This document shows, one piece after another, positions 35,501 through 43,302 of a stretch of 64,000 nt of DNA (position 1 is the stretch's first letter; every line of letters starts with the position of its first letter). Both the position numbers and the translations under genes were made by a program. The stretch is from Salinivirgaceae bacterium. GTDB lineage: Bacteria; Bacteroidota; Bacteroidia; Bacteroidales; SZUA-534. Below the pieces are notes generated by a model that was not told where the DNA came from, made no database searches, and worked only from the letters and a program-made list of their open reading frames with translations. Location of the stretch: contig JAGCNL010000044.1 in assembly GCA_017645945.1 (NCBI GenBank), positions 31,035 to 95,034 on the forward strand, written 5' to 3'.

Positions 35501-35824
35501 GTTGGTGTGCAGATAGCAGCTGTCTTTCAGCGTAGTTATGTCTTTGCCCGAGGCCATAACCAGCAGATATCCGCCAGCAGGAATCTTCACCGACGGGAAC
35601 GTCCATTTGGCAGGATTCGCCTCGTCGTCTGAGAGGTGCCAGCCTTTCAAATCGACTTCGACCGCCGATGTGTTACAAAGTTCAATCCAATCGGATTCCT
35701 CTTTGTATTCGTCTAAGAATGTGGATGTTGACGAGCTGTACTCGTTAATCACGATTTGTGCGTTGGTGTTTGCACAAAACAGAAGTGTTGCGGCAATGGC
35801 CGCGCAGTGTTTTAGTTGTTTCAT
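32591..35824 (-). CDS. CotH-kinase/lamin-tail protein with type IX sorting domain
   Basis: This is a 1077-residue secreted multidomain protein. In order: signal peptide (to about 22); lamin-tail domain (IVINEYSSS... WIELCNTSAVEVDLKGWHLSD, about 24-165); chitobiase/FN3-associated region (PIYYTIDCTEPTDTSLLYTGPI, about 175-250); CotH-type kinase domain (about 300-690, YLNGEYWGILNIREKLNEYYV and WRWMLYDTDQSY); InlB-like repeat (PGYKFVRWEN); a second lamin-tail domain (VVINEINCKSADDFDTKDWIELYN); and a C-terminal T9SS type A sorting domain beginning CYPNPVSNEAVI and ending VRIIKK. It is expected to cross the outer membrane through T9SS and stay on the surface or be released. The CotH kinase target is unknown. 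Confidence 0.92.
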   Translation of the reverse strand: MKQLKHCAAIAATLLFCANTNAQIVINEYSSSTSTFLDEYKEESDWIELCNTSAVEVDLKGWHLSDDEANPAKWTFPSVKIPAGGYLLVMASGKDITTLKDSCYLHTNFNISSDGEAIFLANAADSIVHQTDTLPVPCNSSRGLSLDSTKTWVYFAVPTPGAANTTKGYASSAASSVKFSPEGGFQTSAITVTLSTEGNTPIYYTIDCTEPTDTSLLYTGPITVDSTMVIRAATFDSLLMPGQPSTQTYIFPSNLRWLDRNYYYGYLYTTGLVLNPGVTIDSLIAYEENGGNYLDLCHDTIIDPNIHFEHPSKFSLPVFSLTTNPENLWNTETGIYVLGDSADISAEPYYGANFHEDWERPVHVELYWTDGSKRLDQDAGMKIAGAWSRKNEQKSFALHARNAYGKKYFETKLFDELDITRFKSFVLRDSGNDFAETHFRDAMITHLIANNNIDIQAYQPAVIYLNGEYWGILNIREKLNEYYVENHYPHVDHDKVDILAGKNDGVTASEGDMDDYNALMAFIHTHDLTDNANYQQVAAQIDIDEYIEYLVTEIYGGNDDWPHNNVKMWKSKKNGGRWRWMLYDTDQSYNIWGRNEDSPSYDKLAKCLTETGKNGDTWSNVLLRNMVKNKTFRNELVNRFADRMNREFLPENINHLIDSLMGNISEEIGYHNYRWYIGNNEDKINRMRSFAQNRPKNMRKHLRKNFDVGDDVVVTLNENDSKAGYIELNSLTLKKFPWSGSYFTNVPVSLRAVARPGYKFVRWENTDRNDTIISTQAGITLTLATDASIKAVFEPDGSSLYNSVVINEINCKSADDFDTKDWIELYNTTAAAINLSGWKISDEKPENAYTIPAGTVIEPYGYLVICENQNKLLKLNPSVTNYVGDFEFGLGKDDKVQLFDSEGTLIDEVAYSKEWGDANGSGKTLALTDPFAENGNAKFWNDNDMHGTPGAQNGLFKPSHTDFNSNEKVSIDTIPTITEPSVDIADMQAVSASAFCYPNPVSNEAVIAWRQATDANVRIELFNAFGSGMAQICDEWFAQGRHDIDISSTISNCTPGLYVARITIDGQAPVNVRIIKK

Positions 35825-35914
35825 AATATTAAAGTTAGATGTTTAAAAATCGCCTAAAGATAATTAAACAAATATTAAATGAAAGCCTTTTACGAAAAAA
35901 ACAGTACGTTTTCG

Positions 35915-37993
35915 TCAGAACTTCCACCGAATCTGCAACTTAAGTTCGGTTTTGTGATTGGCGTCAATCATATTGGGCGAGGTGCCGATAGCGTCGCGGT
36001 CGGCGTATGAAGTGCGTGAGGCGCGTGCCCAAATGGTGAGATTATCGATTGGTTTCCAAGTTATTAGCAGATATGTGCGAGTGCCGCGACCATACATCAT
36101 TGGTATTGAGTAGGCGTAGAGCACATCGTTCTCGTAGGTGCTGACGCGGGTGTTGTAACTGTCGGTTTCGAAGATGGCATAGCGGAAGGCGAACGACAGC
36201 GGTGCGCGAAATGGCGTGCAGATGACGTCTTGATAGAGCAGACAACCATTCTCGCTGCCCGAACTACCACTCTTATAACCCGATAGCTCGATGCGGCTTT
36301 TAAGAGTCCATCGCTGGTTGACGGCGTAATTCAGATGGTAGCGGGCGGTCCAGCGGCTGACTTCGGCAAGCTGCTGAATGGCGGTGCTGTCGATGGCTAC
36401 GGACTTTTCGCAAGTCTCGATTTTGAATTTCCAACACATTGATGTTGCGCGGTTTGCTGCAAAATCGGCTTGCACCAGAAAATCGTTTCCGCGTGATGGG
36501 GCATTCAGTCCGTTCCGCAGCCACGGGAAGCGGTAGATGTCGTAGTAAGTTGATAATTTCCAGCGTTTTATTGGTGTGGCTTCAATGCCGAAAAAGAATC
36601 CTTCTTCGTTCTGCGTCTTTCCGCCCTCGGCAAATCCGCCAGCGTAACGTGCCTGATAATCACGTGAATAGTTGCGGTACAAGACCGATGCGCGAAGACC
36701 TGGCGCCAGACTCATCAGCGAGCCCACAACCGCCGCGCGCCCGCCGTTGGTCGAAATCGCGTACTCGCCAAAAAGGTAGAGCGCGCTGAACGAGTATTGA
36801 GCGTCGATGCTGACATTCAGGTTTTTACGGCCTTCGAAGTCGAACTTGTAAAGTGGTTGAGGCTTCTTCACATAATCCTTGTCGAACTGGTAGCCCAGCG
36901 CTGAGGCTCCGATGCGGAAATTGTCGCGGTTGAAGTTGATGTTTGTGCCCCAAACGCTCTCTGTTACAGCATCTTCCTTCTCAATCTGCTTCGGCGTGGC
37001 ATGCAGTCCCAATGTGCCGAAAGCGGTGAATCCAGTGGCTTCGGCCACAGCCGTATCCTGCTCGGCAAGTGTGGCGTCAATCTTCTTGTGCGACCCGAAA
37101 GCAGTCACTTTCATCGGCCCGAAACTGAGTGTGGTGGCCACGCCGCGGTAGAAGAGGTTTTCATCGGCTGATGAGTATTTACGGATGCCTGCGCCCTTCT
37201 TGCGAATGTCCATCACAAAGGCCGACTTGCCGCCCGACATGCCCGACCACGCCACCAGTCCTTGTCCGAACCGTGCATGAAAATCGCCCACAATCAGCAT
37301 TTCTACTGGTCCAATGTCGCTCACGGAGATGTAGGCCGAATAATAGTCGAATCCGTGCCGCTGATGGCCGCGGAAAAACTGCTCGCCAGCGTCCTTCTCT
37401 GCCGTGATGCCGGCCATCAGTTGGCGGTTGTAGTTGAATGAGTATCGGCTGAAAATCTTCAAATCGTTGCCAGGATAATATTTTTCGGGCGATGCATTCC
37501 TCACTGAATCAGACACATCGGCAAATCCGTCCATCTGCTCGGTCACTTTTGTCACACGACTGAAAAGTTCGTTCTTTCCGCGCGAGAGTGCACGCTTAAC
37601 GTTGAGCCCTGACTGCTCTGCCGCGCCGCTGACGGTCACAAACGGAACCAGTCGGAAAGCGTCGGTCTGGTCGAAACCGTCAACCATCGCCAACTCGTAG
37701 ATGGTGAGCATCGGACCGTTCAGGCGCACATAGTCAATCAAACTGGCAATCTGGAACTCGTTGAGAAAGTGCAGTTTGGCCAAATCGTCGGCTGTGGCCG
37801 AATTCAGGTTGATGGGGTTTTGTGCAAAATACTCTAAATCTTCGGCAATCTGCTCTAAATCAGCATCTTCTTCAAAACTGTCGGACAGGTCGTCCATCAG
37901 CGTTTCAATAGTCTGACGGCTGTCGGATTCGGTTTGCGCCCTCAGCCCGACCGCTACACAAAAAAACGCCAATGCAAGAACAAACCTGCGCAT
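35915..37993 (-). CDS. Outer-membrane protein with N-terminal helix-hairpin-helix domain
   Basis: This 692-residue protein has a signal peptide (MRRFVLALAFFCVAVGLRAQ), an acidic linker, then a ComEA-like HhH segment (PINLNSATADDLAKLHFLNEFQIASLIDYVRLNG, about 59-92). From about 140 to the end it consists of amphipathic strands typical of a large beta-barrel, ending LQIRWKF with a terminal aromatic. HhH plus barrel proteins are common in Bacteroidota. A role in DNA uptake or binding at the outer membrane is suggested by the HhH only. It overlaps the next upstream gene by one base. Confidence 0.82.
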   Translation of the reverse strand: MRRFVLALAFFCVAVGLRAQTESDSRQTIETLMDDLSDSFEEDADLEQIAEDLEYFAQNPINLNSATADDLAKLHFLNEFQIASLIDYVRLNGPMLTIYELAMVDGFDQTDAFRLVPFVTVSGAAEQSGLNVKRALSRGKNELFSRVTKVTEQMDGFADVSDSVRNASPEKYYPGNDLKIFSRYSFNYNRQLMAGITAEKDAGEQFFRGHQRHGFDYYSAYISVSDIGPVEMLIVGDFHARFGQGLVAWSGMSGGKSAFVMDIRKKGAGIRKYSSADENLFYRGVATTLSFGPMKVTAFGSHKKIDATLAEQDTAVAEATGFTAFGTLGLHATPKQIEKEDAVTESVWGTNINFNRDNFRIGASALGYQFDKDYVKKPQPLYKFDFEGRKNLNVSIDAQYSFSALYLFGEYAISTNGGRAAVVGSLMSLAPGLRASVLYRNYSRDYQARYAGGFAEGGKTQNEEGFFFGIEATPIKRWKLSTYYDIYRFPWLRNGLNAPSRGNDFLVQADFAANRATSMCWKFKIETCEKSVAIDSTAIQQLAEVSRWTARYHLNYAVNQRWTLKSRIELSGYKSGSSGSENGCLLYQDVICTPFRAPLSFAFRYAIFETDSYNTRVSTYENDVLYAYSIPMMYGRGTRTYLLITWKPIDNLTIWARASRTSYADRDAIGTSPNMIDANHKTELKLQIRWKF

Positions 37994-38862
37994 TACACAA
38001 AGAATCTATGGTTGATTATCAGTGAGATAATATTCAAAACTATGAAAGTCGCAATGCAGTTCAGGGCCGAAATGGCAACGGCAAACGTGAAGATGCCAGT
38101 GCAGAGGTTGGTCCATCGCGCAATGACGCTCATTGTTGTAGACGAATCAATATTGAGAAGAATCAGCACTATGTTGACTATCAATAAAATGACAATGATT
38201 GCTATCAGCCCCAATCCCAATCCTTTGAGGTCGGGCGGGCTCAATTCCATGTGCGCCGAAATGCAAATACAGAGGTAGAGGAACACCCAAAACTGCCACT
38301 GATGAACGTGCACGCTGGTGAAAAGTGCTGATATTATGTCGGTTGACGAAGTGAAGATTCTTGTGATGAGTTGCAGAAAACCTGCCAGTGAGATGTAATC
38401 GCTTGGCGAGCCGTTGATGTGAACTAAAAGTTGTTGGCCGTCGGGCAGCAAAAATCTGATTAGCAAGCATATAATTAGTGAACCAAACAGGATCGGCCCC
38501 AGGGCGATGAAGAAATTGCCAATCTGCGCCCATGGGTTGCGCGGGTTGTAGGCGTGGTTGACGTAGCCAAGAGTCCCATCCTCGCTGTTGGGCGAGAAAA
38601 GTTTGATTTCGAGTATTTTATGCAGGAAAGGAATGCAGAAAAGCGCGTGCCCCAACTCGTGGACGGGCGTGCCAATCCAGCCAGTGAAGTAAATGTCGGA
38701 TTTTGGTCCCAGAATGTTGACGTACAAACGCCGCGTATAACGCGCTAACAGATAGAGTATCAGCCCGAAAATAAAGAATACCCCGAAAATCGAGAGCAGT
38801 TGGAAAAGGGTGGTCAGCAACACTTTCCCGACGAAAGGCCAAAACTCAAACAACGCGCTCAT
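37993..38862 (-). CDS. Polytopic membrane protein with HELGH zinc-peptidase motif (M50-like)
   Basis: This 289-residue protein has about seven hydrophobic helices. GWIGTPVHELGHALFCIPF near residue 65 contains HELGH, the HExxH zinc motif of site-2-type metalloproteases, at the end of a short loop after the second helix region. A second M50 motif (LDG/NPDG type) is not obvious; PPDLKGLG near 228 is the closest. It could be an intramembrane protease or an inactive relative. It overlaps both neighbours by 1-4 bases in an operon with the HhH barrel and the PorV-like barrel. Confidence 0.75.
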   Translation of the reverse strand: MSALFEFWPFVGKVLLTTLFQLLSIFGVFFIFGLILYLLARYTRRLYVNILGPKSDIYFTGWIGTPVHELGHALFCIPFLHKILEIKLFSPNSEDGTLGYVNHAYNPRNPWAQIGNFFIALGPILFGSLIICLLIRFLLPDGQQLLVHINGSPSDYISLAGFLQLITRIFTSSTDIISALFTSVHVHQWQFWVFLYLCICISAHMELSPPDLKGLGLGLIAIIVILLIVNIVLILLNIDSSTTMSVIARWTNLCTGIFTFAVAISALNCIATFIVLNIISLIINHRFFV

Positions 38863-39659
38863 AATGAGTATTTTAATGAAACTTGTGTCGACATTGGCAG
38901 GTACTGGTGCGTCGAGAATGCGAAGTCGAAAGTCAGGCCTTTATAGGTGTAGCCAGCGCCAAAGCAGAATTCATTTGGCTTTGAACGGAAACCTGTGCGC
39001 AGATATAAATTGTTGATTATCTGATATTCAAGTCCTACTTTGCAGCGTAAGTCGGTTTGCATTGTTTTCTCAACCTCGGCGGCCAGTTGAACAATCTGCG
39101 AGAAGAAATAGCTGGCACCAAAGCGGAACGATGTGTTCACACGCTCGTCTTCATATTCGGCCATTTTGGCTTTTGTGGGGTTGAAAACGTGAACGCCAAC
39201 TTGCAAATTGTCAATGGGTTTGGCCTGCAAGCCCACTTCAAACAGGGAAACGCCGTTGTTTCCGTAAGCCGATGGCTGGTTGATGTTGAGATAGTCGAAC
39301 TGCAAGCCCGCCGACACGCGTTCGCCAAACTGCCGTGCATAAGCCAGACCGAAACTATTTTCGGAGTATTGCGAATAGCCGAACCTATTGAAACTCAATG
39401 CAAAATTACCTGTGCGTGTGTGCAGAGCGGCAGCCACTGATTTGGTGCTTGTCTCGGCAAGTTGGAAGCGGTTTTGATAGTTGATGCCGACTGCAAAACG
39501 TTGCAAATCAGCCAATCCCGCTTGGTTGTTGTTCACTGACCAGAGTCCGTTCTGCATAACCGATGCGTTGGCCATTGCCTCAAAATTGCCGTCTTGAGCG
39601 CCCGCCGTCACCGCCGCAGCCAGTAAAACCGCAAGAATTGTAAATCTGTGTTTTCCCAC
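38859..39659 (-). CDS. PorV/FadL-like outer-membrane beta-barrel protein
   Basis: This has 266 residues if started at the GTG at 39659 (VGKHRFTILAVLLAAAVTAGAQ, a clear signal peptide). An ATG at 39722 would add 21 residues ahead of it. The body shows the N-terminal FadL-like lid (SVMQNGLWSVNNNQAGLADL) and long strands (ALHTRTGNFALSFNRFGYSQYS, VGLEYQIINNLYLRTGFRSK), ending STQVSLKYSL. This is the style of PorV/PorQ-family barrels linked to T9SS, but also of general transporters. It is the first gene of the three-gene operon. Confidence 0.75.
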   Translation of the reverse strand: MGKHRFTILAVLLAAAVTAGAQDGNFEAMANASVMQNGLWSVNNNQAGLADLQRFAVGINYQNRFQLAETSTKSVAAALHTRTGNFALSFNRFGYSQYSENSFGLAYARQFGERVSAGLQFDYLNINQPSAYGNNGVSLFEVGLQAKPIDNLQVGVHVFNPTKAKMAEYEDERVNTSFRFGASYFFSQIVQLAAEVEKTMQTDLRCKVGLEYQIINNLYLRTGFRSKPNEFCFGAGYTYKGLTFDFAFSTHQYLPMSTQVSLKYSL

Positions 39660-39786
39660 AATAGTGTGATTTTGTTGTTGCAAGATAATCGTTTTTTGTT
39701 GTTTGTGGCAAATAAAAAACATTTCTACCTTCGCATCGCCGTAGGCATAAATTTTGCTTGTGCCGAGGCATTAAATCGTTAAAAAT

Positions 39787-40533
39787 ATGAAATTACTTGA
39801 AGGAAAAGTGGCGCTCATAACCGGCGCCGGACGCGGAATTGGCAAGGGCATTGCCCTCAAGTTCGCCGAGCAGGGTGCCAATTTGGCTTTGACCTGCACC
39901 TCGCTTCGCGATGAGGTGTTGAAGTTTGAAAACGAGTTGAACCAGATGGGAGTGAAGGCTAAATTCTACGCCTTCGACGCATCGGATTTCGAGGCATCGC
40001 AGAAATATGTTGCCGAAATTGTTGCTGAGTTCGGCCGCATCGACATTCTGATAAACAACGCAGGAATCACTCGCGACGCCGCTCTCAAGCGCCTCACTGA
40101 GGAGCAGTGGGACGACATTATGCGCGTCAATCTGAAATCGGTGTTCTGTATGACCAAAGCCGTTCAACCAGTTATGTGGAAGCAGGCTGGCGGCTCAATC
40201 GTCAATATGAGTTCGGTTGTGGGTGTTCGCGGAAACGCCAACCAGTGCAACTATGCGGCTTCGAAGGCTGGAATCATCGGTTTCACCAAATCGGCGGCTC
40301 AGGAACTTGGTGCTCGCAACATCCGTTGCAACGCCATCGCTCCAGGCTTCATTATGACCGAAATGACTGATGTTCTGCCAGATGCGGTAAAAGACGAGTG
40401 GATGAAGAAGATCCCGATGCGCCGTGGCGGAACGCCCGAAGATGTTGCCAATGTGGCCGCATTCCTCGGTTCCGACCTTTCAGCATACGTTACTGGCCAG
40501 GTTATCAACGTGTGCGGTGGAATGCTCACCTGA
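39787..40533 (+). CDS. fabG: 3-oxoacyl-ACP reductase
   Basis: This 248-residue short-chain dehydrogenase makes the NADPH-dependent reduction in fatty-acid elongation. TGAGRGIG (13-20) binds NADPH, NNAG follows, and the catalytic Ser and YAASK (Tyr/Lys) are in SIVNMSSVVGVRGNANQCNYAASKAG. The C-terminus SAYVTGQVINVCGGM is the FabG ending. It is divergent from the PorV-like gene; the VWA protein gene follows 24 bases later, so the two may be co-transcribed. Confidence 0.95.
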   Translation: MKLLEGKVALITGAGRGIGKGIALKFAEQGANLALTCTSLRDEVLKFENELNQMGVKAKFYAFDASDFEASQKYVAEIVAEFGRIDILINNAGITRDAALKRLTEEQWDDIMRVNLKSVFCMTKAVQPVMWKQAGGSIVNMSSVVGVRGNANQCNYAASKAGIIGFTKSAAQELGARNIRCNAIAPGFIMTEMTDVLPDAVKDEWMKKIPMRRGGTPEDVANVAAFLGSDLSAYVTGQVINVCGGMLT

Positions 40534-40557
40534 TAGCCATACTGCTGGCATCAGACT

Positions 40558-42627
40558 ATGACACAGTTCGTTGTGCCGATACTGATTGGCTTGCCCGTGG
40601 CCGCCGCCGTGGCGTGGTGGCTCTATTCGGGCGAACGTGCCAAATCGCAGGCCGACAAGCGGCAGCGCGCCGTTTTGGCGGCTTTGCGTTTTGTGTCAGT
40701 GCTTATGCTCTGCCTTCTTGTGGCTGGCATAACGCTGAAAATCAGTCATAAACAGGTGCAACATCCGATTGTGGTGTTGGCGCAGGACAACTCATCGTCA
40801 ATTGTCGCCAATGCCGATTCGGCCTGGTACAGAACCAGTTATATCGAGCAAATCGAAAAACTTAAGAAGCAACTGAGCGGCAAATTCGAAGTCCGCTCGG
40901 TTGTTTTTTCTGATAAAACAACTGAAAACGAGCCAATTACCTTCGATGGCCAGACCACCAATATTGCCGCCGTTTTTGACTATGTGCAGACGAATTTCTA
41001 CGGCGAAAACATTGGCGCACTGATAATTGCCTCCGACGGAATTGCCAACCAGGGCGCTGACCCGCTCCACAAGGCGGGCTCGTTCAATAAGCCAATCTAC
41101 ACCATTGCCCTTGGCGACACGCTGTCGCACCCCGATTTGTCGATTGACCGCATTGTGGCGAACCGAACGGCCTTCCACCATTCGCGTTTCCCGATAATGG
41201 TTTGCCTGAAAGGCGAAAAAGTGCCTGCTGGCAATTATCAACTTGCTGTTGTTGAGGGCGATAAGGTGCTCGAAAGCCGTTCCGTCGCAATCAATTCCGA
41301 TTACGTTTACCAGAAGGAACTTTTTTATATCGATGGTGCCGACGAAAGTTTGCACCGCTACGATGTGCGCATTGATGTGCCTGAAAATGACGCAAATAGG
41401 CAGAACAATCGCCGCAGCGTGGTTGTCGATGTCAGCGACAAGGTTGTCAACGTGCTTCTGCTGCAGAACTCGTGGCACCCCGATGTGTCGGCCATTGCGC
41501 AGGTGCTCTCACGAAATGAGCGTTACAAACTGACAATAAAGAATATAGCCGATTTCGATGGTCGGCTTGCCGATTATTCGCTGCTCATTCTGCACCAGTT
41601 GCCGTCGGCGCAGCACAAGGCGCAAAAAATTGTGGAGCAGGCGCGCGAGGCCGAGTTGCCAATGCTATTTATTGTTGGTAATCAAACCGATATGAAGGCT
41701 TTGGGCTCGCTTGCACCAGCAGTGGGCATTGAGCAGAAACGTGGTGGCAACGAGGATGCTTTTCCGCTGCTAAATTCTGATTTCCAGTTTTTTAAAATCG
41801 ATTTCGATGCAACGCAGACCGCGCTTTTTCCGCCACTGAATGTGCCTTACGGCGACTATCGCACTACGCCAGTGGGGCAAGTGCTTTTCTATCAAAAGAT
41901 TGGCGCAGTCGGCACCCAGCGGCCGCTAATATATTTCGCCACAACGGCCACGCAAAAAATAGGTGTGGTGGCGGGAGAGGGGCTTTGGCGTTGGCGCTTG
42001 GCCGATTACGCGTCGAACGGCTCACACCTGGTGACCGATGAAATTATCACTAAATCAATACAATATCTTTGCACAAACGAAAAGAAGGACCGCTTTGAGG
42101 TGACGGTTGCCGATGTTGTGCCAATGCACCGCGAGGTGCTTTTCGATGCCGTGCTCTACAATCTTTCAATGGAGCCTGTCACCACGGCCGAGGTGGTTCT
42201 CGAACTGACCGACCCCGCAGGAAACCGCATTAAATCGGCGTTCCAGCCGACGGCTGCGGGCTACACGCTCAACATTGGCCGCAAACCCGCGGGCCTTTAC
42301 CGCTACACCGCCACCGCCACTTTGGGCGACGAGGTGCTGACGCGCCGCGGACAGTTTATGGTTGTTGAGGAATCGGCCGAGATGGCCAGCCTGCAAGCCA
42401 ATCACAGTCTGCTCTTTCAACTTGCCGACAGCCACGGCGGTCGTATGTTCCTTCCCGACAATATTGACGGCCTTGCCGATGTAATCATTGGTAATAGTGA
42501 AATTACTGATTCAGTGGTTGTTACCAACGAATTGCTTCGCATTATCGACCTTCTGCCAATTCTGCTTCTCGCCCTCGCTTTCCTTTCTGCCGAGTGGTTT
42601 TTGCGGAAGTTTTGGGGGATGGATTGA
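40558..42627 (+). CDS. VWA-domain membrane protein
   Basis: This 689-residue protein has two N-terminal TM helices (about 4-22 and 39-60). A von Willebrand A domain follows with MIDAS motif DNSSS (77-81) and IIASDGIANQGADP. It continues with an adhesion-like beta region, a glutamine-amidotransferase-like segment (DYSLLILHQLPS, MLFIVGN), and a last TM near the C-terminus (LLPILLLALAFLSAEWFL). The layout is that of Bacteroidota BatA-like or VWA proteins thought to assist envelope or stress processes. The specific function is unknown. Confidence 0.85.
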   Translation: MTQFVVPILIGLPVAAAVAWWLYSGERAKSQADKRQRAVLAALRFVSVLMLCLLVAGITLKISHKQVQHPIVVLAQDNSSSIVANADSAWYRTSYIEQIEKLKKQLSGKFEVRSVVFSDKTTENEPITFDGQTTNIAAVFDYVQTNFYGENIGALIIASDGIANQGADPLHKAGSFNKPIYTIALGDTLSHPDLSIDRIVANRTAFHHSRFPIMVCLKGEKVPAGNYQLAVVEGDKVLESRSVAINSDYVYQKELFYIDGADESLHRYDVRIDVPENDANRQNNRRSVVVDVSDKVVNVLLLQNSWHPDVSAIAQVLSRNERYKLTIKNIADFDGRLADYSLLILHQLPSAQHKAQKIVEQAREAELPMLFIVGNQTDMKALGSLAPAVGIEQKRGGNEDAFPLLNSDFQFFKIDFDATQTALFPPLNVPYGDYRTTPVGQVLFYQKIGAVGTQRPLIYFATTATQKIGVVAGEGLWRWRLADYASNGSHLVTDEIITKSIQYLCTNEKKDRFEVTVADVVPMHREVLFDAVLYNLSMEPVTTAEVVLELTDPAGNRIKSAFQPTAAGYTLNIGRKPAGLYRYTATATLGDEVLTRRGQFMVVEESAEMASLQANHSLLFQLADSHGGRMFLPDNIDGLADVIIGNSEITDSVVVTNELLRIIDLLPILLLALAFLSAEWFLRKFWGMD

Positions 42628-42789
42628 TTTGATTCTATATCCCGCTTTCTTTCAATCAAAAATACGATTTCGAATTTGGGCAGTTTTATTGTGCCGTTGC
42701 ATTTTGCTGTGTATCGCGCGTAAAAGACTTAAATAATTGCTGAATTTTAGTCTATTGTATTTCAATATAATAATATTTGAAAACGAAAA

Positions 42790-42828
42790 TTTACGTTTGA
42801 AAACTGAAAATTTAGTTTGCAAACTAAA
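42790..42828. promoter_or_regulatory. BlaI-type operator, palindromic
   Basis: A perfect 18-base palindrome TTTAGTTTGCAAACTAAA (42811-42828) is preceded by a related imperfect dyad TTTACGTTTGAAAACTGAAA (42790-42809). The perfect one covers the -33 box of the BlaI-gene promoter, so repressor binding would shut off its own operon. Confidence 0.7.
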
Positions 42829-42845
42829 AATTTAATTTAACTTTG
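42816..42845 (+). promoter_or_regulatory. -33/-7 promoter of the blaI-blaR1-like operon
   Basis: TTTG (42816-42819), 18 bases, TAACTTTG (42838-42845). Transcription would begin near 42851. This excludes a TTG at 42843 as start codon. Confidence 0.7.
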
Positions 42846-42875
42846 CATCGTGTCAAACATAAAATGGATTGCATT

Positions 42876-43277
42876 ATGATTGGAAAAAACAAAAACAGCA
42901 ATGGCGAGAAACTTCGGGAACTGACTCGCGCCGAAATGGAAGTAATGTTGGTGCTATGGGCAAAAGAGCGGGCACTGACCAAAGACATTCTCGATGAAAT
43001 GCCCGAGCCGAAACCTGCCTACAACACCGTTTCGACCATAATCAGAATTTTGGAAACGAAGGGTTTTGTAGGCCACAAGGCATATGGTCACACACACGAG
43101 TATTATCCGCTGGTGTCGAAGCACGACTACACCAATAGTTATATGAGCAACGTGCTCGACAATTTCTTTGAAGGCTCGTTGAGCCAGTTGGTGAACTTTT
43201 TCACGGCGCAAAAATCGGTTTCAGTGAAAGAAGCCGATGAGATTATGAAACTTCTTAATCAATCTGACAATCAGTAA
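42876..43277 (+). CDS. BlaI/MecI/CopY-family transcriptional repressor
   Basis: This 133-residue protein starts from ATG MIGKNKNSN; an ATG 12 bases upstream is also possible. The winged-helix signature LTRAEMEVMLVLWAKERALTKDIL, then PAYNTVSTIIRILETKGFVGHK, is typical. The C-terminal dimer helix ends FFEGSLSQLVNFFTA. In this family the repressor is cleaved or released after its BlaR1-type membrane partner is activated. The partner gene follows 25 bases downstream, and a palindromic operator overlaps the promoter. Confidence 0.93.
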   Translation: MIGKNKNSNGEKLRELTRAEMEVMLVLWAKERALTKDILDEMPEPKPAYNTVSTIIRILETKGFVGHKAYGHTHEYYPLVSKHDYTNSYMSNVLDNFFEGSLSQLVNFFTAQKSVSVKEADEIMKLLNQSDNQ

Positions 43278-43302
43278 TATCCACTAACTAATACATACAA
43301 CT

